64,000 nt of DNA, from positions 3,596,001-3,660,000 of the forward strand of contig NC_026503.1 of the NCBI RefSeq assembly GCF_000182925.2, written 5' to 3'. Position numbers and translations under genes: made by a program. Positions 35,408 through 45,949 of this stretch are shown one piece after another. How positions within the stretch are numbered: the first letter of the stretch is position 1; every line of letters begins with the position of its first letter. The stretch comes from Neurospora crassa OR74A (Eukaryota; Ascomycota; Sordariomycetes; Sordariales; Sordariaceae). The notes under the pieces are model-generated. The model was not told where the DNA came from, made no database searches, and saw only the letters and a list, made by a program, of their open reading frames with translations.

Positions 35408-35746
35408 TCAAACGTCGCGATGCACCCAGCCAACCAAGTACCATCCGTCATTACACTTCATTTGAATGTGCTGGTTGAAGCCTTCAAAAGCGTGGCCAAC
35501 AATCAGACCGGATGCAGGTGGTTCCTGCCAGTCACCATGTTCCATCTCCGTAATCATTAAGATGGTAGTTGCGATGGAAGAGTTCGGTCTATTACCACCC
35601 ACCGCTCCTGCGACATCGGTCGTGAGGTTCTCGCGTGAAAAATGATGGAAGGCACGGCAGATGCGAGTTGGGTATCCGGTACCGGTATCAGTTACTGCGT
35701 AGTGTGGGCAGATGATGCATCGCCCAAGAGAAGAGCAAGCCAACAT
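35408..35746 (-). CDS. Candidate 112-residue orphan protein
   Basis: A complete ATG-to-stop frame of 112 residues beginning MLACSSLGRCIICPH and ending DGWYLVGWVHRDV. The first half has four cysteines, and the second half alternates polar and hydrophobic residues like a folded domain (SSIATTILMITEMEHGDW). Codons favour C in the third position in the middle part, which is some evidence for coding. An overlapping frame starting eight bases upstream reads MIRCWLALLLGDASSA, which looks like a signal peptide but closes quickly. No family is recognised. It could be a single small gene, a terminal exon or chance. Confidence 0.3.
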   Translation of the reverse strand: MLACSSLGRCIICPHYAVTDTGTGYPTRICRAFHHFSRENLTTDVAGAVGGNRPNSSIATTILMITEMEHGDWQEPPASGLIVGHAFEGFNQHIQMKCNDGWYLVGWVHRDV

Positions 35747-36105
35747 CTTATCATTTCGTAATTTTGACCGTCAAAAACTGCAAGTAGCCACAGAAAGTCC
35801 CACAATGATTTTACATGTAAAGTGTCTCTTCTTTGATAGCCTAGAGAACGCGGGACTTTCTGAATTTATGTGTCAGTATACCCACACACTCAGCTGTTGA
35901 TTCGCTGCCGTTGCGTTATTGACAACAGTAGTAGTTGGAGCTGACTATAACAGGATAAATATGCTTGTTTTTTGTATTCTTTACATCAAGGACAAAAGCC
36001 AGGATATAATTCTTCATCAAGGTAGCCTCCCACGCCAAGCTTCTTTTGTTTCTCTTTGCTCATCTCAGCATTTCATTGACGGCCTCAAACAACCGGATGA
36101 AATCC

Positions 36106-37494
36106 CTAACGACCATCACCCACCACCCCGTGGCCATTCATCACCCCATTCCCTCCCACAGCCGTAACACCCCCTGGCACGGCTGTCGGCGTCATCTTGG
36201 ACTTTGTAATCTCAAAGAACTCCGTCAACCCCTTAACAACAACGTCCACATTCATGTTGATCTGCGGCATCTTCTCATAGCTGCCCTCCTTCATGATAGC
36301 CACGAGCGCCAGGAACCTATCCACCTCGCGGAGCATGATAGGACGCTGCGCATCCGCCAACACCATGCCGCTCTCAGCCCATTCGCACGCGACCTGGTCC
36401 TCGAGTTTCTGCTCCCAGGGAGGGCCCTCGAGGCGCTTGCGCCACTCCGGGGTCCGCTGCCAGCTGCCGTATACCTCGGTGAAGTCGATGATGACGTCCA
36501 CGTAGTCTGAACAGATCTCGTACGATGCCATATCCTCGGGCGTGCTGTCGGTGGCAATGTAGATCTTGGTGTTGACGTCGAACAGGTAGGCCTTTTCGAA
36601 GCGGCAGGTCCGGCATAGGTTGGTGAGAATGGCCTCGAGCTGGCCGAGGCGGGGGATCAGCTTCTGGATAACTTTACTAAAGGCTTCGAAGATGCTGTGG
36701 TTGTAAATACTGGTGAGGTGGAAGTTCACCGGTGCGTTCTCAACCCCTTGGTCCGACAGCTCATCCTGGATGCGGATGGTGATGTCGCGCTGGATGTCTA
36801 GCTTATAGTCATCGGAAAGGCCGTCGACTTTGTGGATAAAAACTTCGATGTTGATGTGCTGGTAGCTGCGCTGTAGGTGGAGAATAGTGGCGTTAAGGCG
36901 TGCAACGGCTTCGAGATAATCATCTTGGGCGTCAATGACCCAGATGAGAGCGCCAATCTCGCCGAAAATAGCGTCCATATCAAAGGGGAAGGCGGGGTTG
37001 TCAAAAACATCGATTTGTCCAGGGAAATCCCAGACTTGGAACTCCATAAACGAGCTGTGATCAGTTTGTCAGAAGAAGAGACCGAAAAAGGAAGGGAAAC
37101 CTTCTCACTTTAAACTATCTTTTTGGATCCTGGCCGTTGACTCCAAGAATAATGTCTCATTTGGCGGTAGCTTGTGAAAAACGACGCTTGATATAGACGA
37201 TTTTCCACTCCTGTCCATGTGTAAGCGCAAGTCGCAATTGTGATACGCACGACTATCATACCTTCGCTGCCCCATTAGGAGAAGACGGGGCTTGCCCTTG
37301 GCATGAGGGACTGCTATCGGTTCGGGTACCTTGACACCATCTTTGAGATTTTGTTGAACTCGTTGTCGATTCTGCTCATAAACACGATGAAGATTTAGCA
37401 TTGCCCTACTAGGACGCCTGGAAACACATGGTGGTCGTGGCTCAGTGCTGGGATCGAAGAGAGCTTCACTGCCTCGTCTGAAAGCAGATGCCAT
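36106..37494 (-). CDS. gtr2: Rag-family GTPase Gtr2 (RagC/D type)
   Basis: Three exons, 37494-37262, 37210-37109 and 37054-36106, join in frame to 427 residues. Gtr2 pairs with Gtr1 on the vacuole in the EGO complex and signals amino-acid sufficiency to TORC1. The G1 loop GQRRSGKSS is formed across the first intron. [12 protein letters not shown] (switch II, the DFPGQ form typical of Gtr2/RagC) follows the second intron. [12 protein letters not shown] supplies the base-recognition motif and [18 protein letters not shown] is the conserved segment leading into the C-terminal roadblock-like dimerisation domain. Introns are 51 and 54 nt. The start at 37494 gives an N-terminal extension of about 75 residues before the P-loop, longer than in yeast. 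A Gly/Val-rich disordered tail of about 25 residues ends the protein. Confidence 0.94.
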
Positions 37495-40352
37495 GATGAA
37501 AAACGCCAGTATGAGGGTAGAATGAAGGAGCTGTGATGACTTGAAGACCAGGTATGACGACCTCGAAACGGATATTACTCGTTGAGAAAGGGAGGCCGTG
37601 TAAAGTCCCTTGTGTCTCGGCGACCGAAGCGACACTATCGACAGCGGTGATATGGACAACAGACCGGGAGTATCTCAACAGCTGAGTATCGCTGAGGCAC
37701 TAGCTTGTATGTCCCCTTGTTTGTTTGATCATCCAGGGGTAGCTTCTCGCAGATTGGGTACCAAGAAGCACAATGCGGTCCAGACATCGATAAGTAGCCG
37801 CTCGAGTGACGACAGAAACAGGGACGGGAAGCCGTTATTTGACGCGTTTATAGCCATTCCCATCAAATGCCGGTGCCAAGCCCAAAGTGACAAGATGACG
37901 CTGGGCAACCAGCCTCTGTGTTCAAGAGTTCCGAGTATAACCCAATTTTTGGCGAACCTTGTTGCCTTGTACTTTCGGAGCAAAAGACCACCTGAAATAT
38001 GTGTCAGGCGTTGCTGACGGAAAGATACGGGCAAAAGGAAGAGGTGGCTCATTTTCCAAGGTGGTACAACGACGGAAATGGCTCGGCACATACAATGACC
38101 GACAGCCATGGCGACGAGGTGACTGGCCGCACAACGGACCAAGAAAAACAAGTCCTTCTGCAAACTATTGGAGTAACATATCCAAGGGATGCAAGATGGG
38201 ACTGGTTGCATGGAGTTTGTCGGAGATCGCTGAGCCGGCCGGTCATGTGGTGACTAATCTTGGTTTGGCGTGACAAACTTTCTCAACGTCCAGACGGCAC
38301 CTCATCCATCTCTAACCGATGCCGCTATCCTCCCTCAAAATCCGGTATCAAAGAGGAAACCTGAACCAGACGGGCGGTTTCGTCTCCACTGATCCTTCCC
38401 CCGAATTTACTCTGCGGGATAACGACGGAACAAGATTGATGACCCGAGCGGATCAGGGACAGTGTCATAGAATGACACCACCACGGTGTCTGTGGAACAT
38501 TGGAAAGCCGAACACACCCATCTGCAGATACAAATCGGTCGGTTCCGTGATCCCCATTGGCAGGCAGACTCTCCCAGTGTCCCAGACCGGCAGAAAGACG
38601 GATAGACAAAGTTTCATAGTAGTAACCAGGGTAAGGGGAAGCGGATGAAAAGGCTTGACTGGACAATGGTAAAGAACAAAAAAAGAAGCAAAAGAAAAAG
38701 AGCAAGAGAAAACGGCGTGTATCTTGTTTTGCTTACCTCCATGTTGAAGTCAGAGCAGCTGCAGTGCTGCCGCTACCCTTGCTGGTTGGATGGACCTGGA
38801 TCGTGGTAGTAATAGAGAATTTCAGTTATCCCACGGGCAATGGCCCCTCAACTTTGCTTCCCGATCCGTCCCTAGTCCAAGTCTGGGTCCAGGTCCAAGT
38901 CCGTAGCCGCTCGGATTACCAAATTAGGTGGTGGTGAAGAGTCGCTTTGTAAGTGCTGGGCAAGGGAACACCGGGCAGTCGGTCTGGCAAGTAAGAGTGA
39001 GTAAAGAGCGGCTGTGTAAACGTAAACGAGATGAGAATGCCTCGCCGATGTGAGATGTATGAATGTGCACGCGTGTACTCGGTGAGAGACGTTGGGAGTC
39101 GGGGTCGTAAGGGGCCGGTCTGATAGATGGTCTGACTTACCTCTGACAGTCAGCGGGACTGTCAACGGTCAGTCAACCCTTGCCTTTCCTGGTCAGGGAC
39201 AACCGGTCGTGAAGGGTAAACAGACGAAGAAGCAACTTGAGACTGGATGAGGTTTGAAGAGGTGATGATGGGCGAGGAGATGGTGAAGGACAGTAGGAGT
39301 CGGAAGAAGAGGTGACAAGTCGGAAGAAGAGTGAGGAGTTGCCAGGTCGTTGGGGGACGGCTGCCGATTGGAGTGAGGTTGAAGTATGTCGTCGACGTTG
39401 GCGAGGCAAGATCTGGCTGGCACCTAATCTCGCAACCTCGATTTTCAATGAATTGTAACAGGTCAGGTAGGACGACGGAGGTGCATTGGCGGTTGCATTT
39501 GGCAACGGTTGCAGCAGCGAGGAATGCTAGTCGCTGAATGCAGCAATCGCGGGCGCCGCCGTGCCCAGGCCACAGCGAGCAGTGAGGCGGGCACAGTTGC
39601 GACGGGCACGGCGGCAGTGTGGATACGCCTACGGGGTACCGCTTCCCCGCGCTCCACTATACCGCCGGCAGATGTGGGGTACAGGGTAGATAAGGAATAT
39701 CCAATTTTCAATAATTCCCGGTACATCTATCGATAGCCCGCTGAGTCCCCGGGGCACCATATACAGAGAAAGTATGGCCTTATAGATGAAGGATGAAGCA
39801 TGAATTTATATAGTAATGGTAGCTCTAACCAGTGTAAACACGCCATTACGACACCCAATGCTCTGCAGTTCGCGGTCGAGATAACCCCGAGAACCCCATT
39901 CTTGGCACCGCTAGTGTGGGCAGGTGGGGCACTCGCGCGATGCTTCACCCCCACTTCATATCACTATCCCATGTATACACATTTATACAAATATATTTAT
40001 TTCTTTGTTTCTTAGGCTCGTCCGACGATCTCACCACCTTGATAGCCTGTTCAATTTTCATCAGGGACTCTCAACCAACGCATACAGTCACCAGGAGTAG
40101 ACACTTCAGCTTCTACAGTTTTGAACATCCTCATGTCTGTATGAACAGAAAAAAAACACCATCTCTTGGGGTGCACCTTAACCTATCCGTGCCACACTAT
40201 ACATGCTTGCTTGGTATATAAACTGAACAGAAAGGCGAAACCAAATGCAACAGACCCGTAGCCCAAAGCAATACTGAGAAGAAGATGAAGAAGCGTAGGA
40301 ACACCTCCACTCGGTCAAAGAAGGAGAGGGGGGGGGGGGGGGGGGGGGCTGC
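37495..40352. other. 2.9-kb spacer between gtr2 and the LMBR1-like gene
   Basis: It holds the gtr2 promoter and the 3' flank of the LMBR1-like gene. Plus-strand ORFs at 37652-38017 ([12 protein letters not shown] start) and 37999-38253 (MCQALLTERYGQ start, 84 codons) overlap in different frames and could belong to a small divergent gene, but a long antisense ORF covers the same DNA and codon bias is weak. I do not call a gene. The region 38870-39170 is GTCC/AGTC-rich and otherwise featureless. Confidence 0.45.
40328..40348 (+). repeat. G21 tract just after the LMBR1-like stop codon
   Basis: Twenty-one consecutive G on the plus strand, which is C21 in the sense of the minus-strand gene, beginning four bases after its stop codon and so lying in its 3' untranslated region. 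Confidence 0.95.
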
Positions 40353-42620
40353 TCAGAGCCTTATCCTCCCTCCTCCACCACCACTGTTGCTACTCCCTCC
40401 TCCTCCAGCACCACCTCCAAACCACCTTGTGATATCCGAAAAGTTTTCGCTACCATTACCCGCAGAACCGGCACCAGCACCACCACCACTACCAGCATTG
40501 GTGTCTCCGCCCATCCATTTGGGCTTTGGAAGATCAGTCAACCACTTCGGTTTATCCATGGTATCAATCGTGTTCTTAAGCCTATGGCCTAGCGCCTCAA
40601 AGAAGTTCTCGTCATCATCCTCACTTGCCAACGTCACTTGCCTTGACGCCGTCCCAACTCTCCTGGCCGAAGTGTTTGCCAACGGCCGCGTGTTAGGCGA
40701 CGTTGCGAGAGGGGTTGTAGGGTTCCCCGGTAATGGGTACGGGGTTGAATTGGCCCGAATGGTCAAAACGGGAGCAGCCCGCGACTGCGAGGAAGAAGAT
40801 GAGTCCGTGTAGTGTGACCGGCGGCCGCCGCGGATGGCAGCCGACGAGCCGTTGAGTTCACGTTCAATGAGATCACGGCCCTCACGCCAGGTGCCGGTAC
40901 CAAAATTGGCTCCAAACTCATCGGATTCCAGAGTGTCGAGGACATCACCGCCAAAGCCAAGCGCTCGTTGAATCTTGCCGTAGAGCCCAAAGAGGGTGAA
41001 ACACACAGGGACAAGGATGAGAGCGGGGAATAAGTAGTCGAACCACTTGCCAAGGGGCGTAAGGTTGATAAGCTGGCCGAGAAAATCGTAGAATACCGTG
41101 TCTTTGTAGACGACGCCGAGGAAGGTCATGAAATTGTACGTGAGTGGCACGCTGAGGCGAGCGACTTGGCTGGCGTACCAAAACGCAGACTCGGGCGCCG
41201 TATTACGACGAACCAGTGCCCGACCGCGCCAGACCTTGACTTCGGTAATGGATATCAAGGCGGCAGCGCACATGTACACCATCCAAAGGGCAGCAATTAC
41301 TTGACCGGCAAGCCCGATCTGGCCCTTGTTACCGACGTTGTGGTGAACAACAGAGTAGCGGATGACCGAGAGAACTGGGAAAATGCCCTTGACAACTTCG
41401 GACCACACAATACAGACTGACGCGAGAGCTAGCAGGCCACCAAACGCAAGGTTAAAATAGGGAAGGACGTAGTAATGGTAGAGGAAGCGAGTATAGGGGG
41501 TTAAGAGACTGTGCCTGTCCCAGAAACCGGAGCCTGGGGAAGGCGTACCAAAGTCCAGTCTCTTGGAAGCAACCGAGTCGATGATGGCTTGTGTTCTGAC
41601 AGCGTCGTGTAGAAGCCTGTTCCAATCGTTCAAGTAGCGAGAGCGGGCGTGCTTGGCCCTAATCAACTGTCTCGTGAGATCGGCCATGTACTTTTCCGTG
41701 ATTACCGTGGGAAGTTTGGTCCTGACATATTCTCCGGAGCCGCGGACCGCGCCAGACGTGCTTGCGAGTTGTGACTCTGGAATGTTAGTGAGGTCGACCA
41801 ACTCTTCGATCCAGTCCTGGAAGGTCTTCGCAGTTCCGGTTTTGCTGCGCTTGCTGAGCTCCGCCACCTGCATCTCCAGATCATCCAGATTCATCTGTGC
41901 ATCCTCCATCTGATCATACACCTTGGGAGCCTGCGTCTGAATCCTACGCAGCCGTCCACTGATGTCGGCGTTCCGAAAGAGTCGACGGGGGATAGCGACC
42001 AGGCCATGCCCCATAAGATAGATGGCCAGTACGAGACCCCAACAATATGCGAGAGCCATGACAGTGCTCTTGAGCGATTCGGAGAAGCCACCATATGACC
42101 AGAGGACGTACAGCAACCCCAAGATTCCGGAGCCAAAGACAATGGCATAGTACTGGGCGTTCGCGCGAAGCGAGTCTCTAAATTTAGCCTGGGGATCGCG
42201 ATAGCCGGAGTCTGAATATTCGCCGAGGATGGGTATGATGAACCTGTTGGTACGTTTGCGTTAGCCTTCCAGTCACGCTAAGACTACCTAGAACATCAAG
42301 CGAGGCACGCACCATGTCAAACAAAAGGTTAGCCAGTAGGCGATTCTCCAACAGACGCGCAATGGACCGCGCTCCAGCCAGATTCCCCGAGCATCAATAT
42401 CATCAACCATGGCGCTCGAGGCCAGGTCGATAGGTACCAACAGTACCATGCTTGCGGGAAGACATAATGCGAAGAAGATGGGGACCAGAAGGTAGGCGGG
42501 CGTTGTTCGTAGCGGAAGATAATGTCGGAGGATGAGGAGGACGATGACCGAGATGACGAAAAGCGCGACCGAAGCAAATACCTCGGAGGCCACGGGCGAT
42601 TGCGTCGTAGCGAACTCCAT
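40353..42620 (-). CDS. LMBR1 domain-containing membrane protein (LMBD2-like)
   Basis: Two exons, 42620-42313 and 42243-40353, with a 69-nt intron (GTGCGT ... GGCTAACG ... CAACAG), give 732 residues. The join restores CLTWFIIPILGEYSDSGYRDP, a conserved LMBR1-family segment. About nine membrane helices are visible: near the N-terminus (VALFVISVIVLLILRHYLPL, YLLVPIFFALCLPASMVLL), after the intron (IVFGSGILGLLYVLWSYGG, MALAYCWGLVLAIYLMGHG), and a later set from about residue 370. Between them is a cytosolic coiled coil (DQMEDAQMNLDDLEMQVAEL). The soluble tail is Ser/Gly-rich and ends in poly-Gly and GGGGGRIRL. LMBD2 proteins are multi-pass membrane proteins with receptor-like or endocytic roles in animals; the fungal role is unknown. 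It is divergent from the aldehyde dehydrogenase gene. Confidence 0.9.
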
Positions 42621-43557
42621 CACGAGAGATGGTTCAGTTAATGTTGCGCATAGTCTTTTCGCTAGGGGTCGTCAGCGGTGTGTTGATATCTGCTGTGGGA
42701 GAAAGTTCCATGACTTTTCCCCTCTGGCTGATTTCCGAGGGTCCTAGACGCATGTAATAGTGGAAGGCGCCACAAAACGTCATGTCATATCACACCAGTG
42801 CCCCTAGCGGCAATCGATGCCCGCTTACGGCGGCTGCAGGGCATTGCAGTGCATTCCACTTCCCCTCGTTCCCTTTCTGGGGAAGCGACAGGGGGAATTA
42901 CAAACTGAATATCGGGACCAACTGCGGGTCATTACTTCCATGTGAACAATCTTGACTCATCCTTCGTTTGTTCCTAGAGATAGTTGGAAATAGCTTCGTT
43001 TCCATCTTTCCGTCTTCTGTGTTATCTAGGAGTTGCCTTTAGCTAAGGCATAGAATCCTCCAGTTTCATCAGGGACACTGCTGATGAAGGAGCATCAAAT
43101 CGCCAAGACGGAAAGCGAAAATAGTAAATAGGTAGTGTAGAACGGGAGATACTTGTGTTATTCGATAAACATAATTCTTCTGTATCACTACACCTCACTA
43201 CTATATACTGCGTAGAGCAGCATGGAATGGATGGACCCTGTTTACTGTCTTAGCTCAAAGAGGGAAAGAAGTCCACGGCACAAGATACCATGGACTTCAT
43301 TGCTATTGGCCCGCTTGATCTGCGCTCCGCACTCACGATAAGATGTAAGTATTGACCCGGGTCGGGGTGGTCCAGATCCTCCAAGAGATCCGACTTGGCG
43401 ACAATGTCACTGCTTCAACTGGGAAGGAAGTGCAGTGACGACAGTGTAACACTGCACGTCCCCTCCCCCGCCTCATCACTCGTCGACGACAAAGCTGAGG
43501 TGAGGGGTTGAAGCCGAACGGTAGTAGCAAAAGGAGGAAACTCGGGTTACGTATAAG
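42621..43557. other. Divergent promoter region, LMBR1-like / aldehyde dehydrogenase
   Basis: Both neighbouring genes point away from this 0.94-kb stretch, so it should contain both promoters. It has no ORF of interest. TATAA-like sequence occurs immediately before the ATG at 43558 but is too close to act as a TATA box for that start. Confidence 0.6.
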
Positions 43558-45255
43558 ATGAACCTCTTCCTCCGCCCAAGTCGCCCGGGCTCTGTTCCCC
43601 TATGGAGGCACTTGTATAAGACCAAAGGAAAACAAGTCTATCACGTCCAGCTCTCTTTACGAACTTTCTCATCATCTTCGCCTTTCTTCACTAACATCAT
43701 AAAGCCCAACATGGAAGTCGAGCTTACGGCCCCCAACGGCAAGAAGTGGATGCAGCCACTGGGCTTGTTCATTAATAACGAGTTTGTCAAAAGTGCCAAT
43801 GAGCAGAAGTTGATTTCCATCAACCCAACGTATGTCTCAAATCCCATATCACTCACTTGACTACGAGTACTAACGATCATCCCCAGTACCGAAGAGGAGA
43901 TCTGCTCGGTATACGCCGCAACCGCCGAGGATGTTGACGCCGCAGTATCAGCAGCCCGCAAGGCCTTTAGGCACGAATCATGGAAGTCGCTATCCGGCAC
44001 TGAGCGCGGCGCCCTGATGCGCAAGCTGGCCGACCTAGTGGCCGAGAATGCCGAAATCCTAGCCACCATCGAGTGCCTGGACAACGGCAAGCCGTATCAG
44101 ACAGCCCTTAACGAGAACGTGCCCGAAGTGATCAACGTCCTCAGGTACTATGCCGGCTATGCGGACAAGAACTTTGGCCAAGTGATTGACGTTGGCCCCG
44201 CCAAGTTTGCCTACACGGTCAAGGAGCCTCTCGGCGTATGTGGCCAGATCATCCCCTGGAACTACCCGCTAGATATGGCCGCCTGGAAGCTGGGGCCAGC
44301 TCTCTGCTGCGGCAACACCGTGGTCCTCAAGCTGGCCGAGCAGACTCCCCTGTCCGTGTTGTACTTGGCTAAGCTCATTAAGGAGGCCGGCTTCCCTCCC
44401 GGTGTGATCAATATCATCAACGGACACGGCAGGGAAGCGGGTGCCGCACTTGTGCAACATCCTCAGGTGGACAAGATTGCCTTTACCGGCAGCACCACTA
44501 CGGGCAAGGAGATCATGAAGATGGCTTCCTATACCATGAAGAACATCACCCTGGAGACTGGCGGCAAGTCACCGTTGATCGTGTTTGAGGATGCCGACCT
44601 TGAGCTGGCGGCGACATGGTCACACATCGGCATCATGAGCAACCAGGGCCAAATCTGCACAGCCACTTCACGCATTCTCGTGCACGAGAAGATCTACGAC
44701 GAGTTTGTCGAAAAATTCAAGGCCAAAGTCCAGGAGGTTTCGGTACTCGGCGACCCCTTCGAGGAGAGCACGTTCCACGGACCTCAGGTCACCAAAGCGC
44801 AGTATGAGCGTGTTCTGGGCTATATCAATGTCGGAAAGGAAGAGGGTGCCACGGTGATGATGGGTGGTGAGCCGGCTCCGCAGAACGGTAAAGGTTTCTT
44901 TGTGGCCCCGACTGTCTTCACGAACGTCAAGCCGACCATGAAGATCTTCAGGGAGGAGATCTTTGGGCCCTGCGTGGCCATTACCACGTTCAAAACGGAG
45001 GAGGAGGCGTTGACGCTGGCCAACGACAGCATGTATGGCCTGGGAGCGGCTCTGTTCACCAAGGACCTAACCAGGGCACACAGAGTGGCGCGGGAGATCG
45101 AGGCCGGCATGGTCTGGGTCAACAGCAGCAACGATTCAGACTTTAGGATTCCATTTGGAGGCGTGAAGCAGTCTGGTATTGGGAGGGAGTTGGGAGAGGC
45201 AGGTCTGGCACCTTATTGCAACGTCAAGAGTATCCATGTAAACCTGGCGGCATGA
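43558..45255 (+). CDS. NAD-type aldehyde dehydrogenase, probable mitochondrial leader
   Basis: Two exons, 43558-43829 and 43887-45255, with a 57-nt intron (GTATGT ... GTACTAACG ... CCCCAG), give 546 residues. It oxidises aldehydes such as acetaldehyde to acids with NAD(P). The Rossmann and catalytic motifs are complete: IIPWNYPL with the active-site Asn, FTGSTTTGKEI for the cofactor, LETGGKSP with the general-base Glu, GQICTATSR with the catalytic Cys, and EEIFGPC, MVWVNSSND and FGGVKQSGIGRELG near the end. The first 51 residues contain no Asp or Glu, many Arg/Lys/Ser and the segment LSLRTFSSSSPF, as expected of a mitochondrial presequence with an Arg-based cleavage site. A second ATG at 43711 in a strong context would give a cytosolic form of 495 residues, the usual family length. 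Confidence 0.95.
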
Positions 45256-45949
45256 AGGGCTGTATCAGTTGACATGTCATGAATTTGAGCGTAACCAAAC
45301 TATCTCATCACAGCGTTATACAATTAGTTACCTGCACTAGGGTGATAGGATGATAGATTCAACCCCTGTACACAATATATCCTGTATTCTTGATGATGCT
45401 GTTTCACAGCGTTGCCTACCTTATCATTGCCGTGGTGGTAACCTGAAGCTCCTCACTGTTTGGCAAACCCCGCACCGGACTTCTCCCCCATGTTTGCAGA
45501 CTGAGCTCTAACCTTTTCGAGGTCTTCTTTCCTGGCGGCATGGACCCAATGCTCTAGCGATTCCAACGAAGACATATGACGTCGCAGGCGCATCTTTCAG
45601 TGTGCTAAATGCACTGCGAATATGCCATCTGCAGCGTCAAGACGTCCACTAAGCTGGCCCCACATGAGATCCCCAGGGCGATGAGCATATTCTGTTTAGC
45701 CTATTAGACTAGACCGCATCACGGGCATGCAACCAATTGAATCAAGGTAACTCTGACGTTGTCTTCTTACTCCTTGACAACACAATCATCATCATCGCTT
45801 TTTGTCCGCCTCAGCTGAACTAAACTCGACATAAATCCTAGTTGCCTATAATTCTAATCCCCATTCCCGCGCAACCAACGGGTACAAACCCGAATTAAAA
45901 CACACGACCGAATTCGACACTATCTCAACACCCAGCCGATATACATACG
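45256..45949. other. Spacer between aldehyde dehydrogenase and sec12
   Basis: It holds the 3' flank of the dehydrogenase gene and the sec12 promoter. A possible very small minus-strand gene lies inside it and is listed separately. Confidence 0.6.
45453..45593 (-). CDS. Candidate 46-residue protein, perhaps last exon of a small gene
   Basis: An ATG-to-stop frame reading MRLRRHMSSLESLEHWVHA and continuing with RKEDLEKVRAQSANM to a GEKSGAGFAKQ end. It is hydrophilic, has amphipathic-helix character and looks protein-like for its size. Upstream on the same strand there is an excellent intron: donor GTAAGA at 45770, branch and acceptor TCTAATAGGCTAAACAG at 45692, preceded by an ATG at 45795. This suggests a transcript running from about 45800, starting only about 150 bases from the divergent sec12 start. 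I could not find a frame linking that first exon to this ORF without one more, uncertain splice. No family recognised. Confidence 0.3.
   Translation of the reverse strand: MRLRRHMSSLESLEHWVHAARKEDLEKVRAQSANMGEKSGAGFAKQ

Larger units (their letters stand above)
26628..36105. other. 9.5-kb gene-poor stretch
   Basis: No ORF here reaches 135 codons with good codon bias. It includes a 19-base G tract (27157-27175), an 11-bp tandem repeat (GTGAACCCAGA, around 29411-29424), an inverted repeat at 35791-35862 and one weak ORF at 35408-35746 listed separately. Base composition looks ordinary, not the strongly AT-rich, TpA-rich sequence left by repeat-induced point mutation, and I saw no terminal repeats or transposase-like translations. 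It may hold non-coding transcripts, long leaders or genes split into small exons that I cannot resolve. Confidence 0.5.

Noticed and set aside
19786-36105. Transposon remains or RIP-mutated repeats
   Set aside because: I looked for terminal repeats, transposase or reverse-transcriptase-like translations and AT-rich, TpA-rich blocks in the gene-poor stretch and found none. A dinucleotide-based RIP index would settle it.
37652-38253. Divergent small gene next to gtr2
   Set aside because: Two overlapping plus-strand frames look partly protein-like, but no intron links them and a longer antisense frame covers the same DNA; evidence is too weak for a gene call.
38325-38705. Minus-strand frame with a signal-peptide-like start (LFFFCFFFCSLPLSSQAFS)
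   Set aside because: The apparent start is TTG, and the hydrophobic run is produced by an A-rich stretch on the plus strand.
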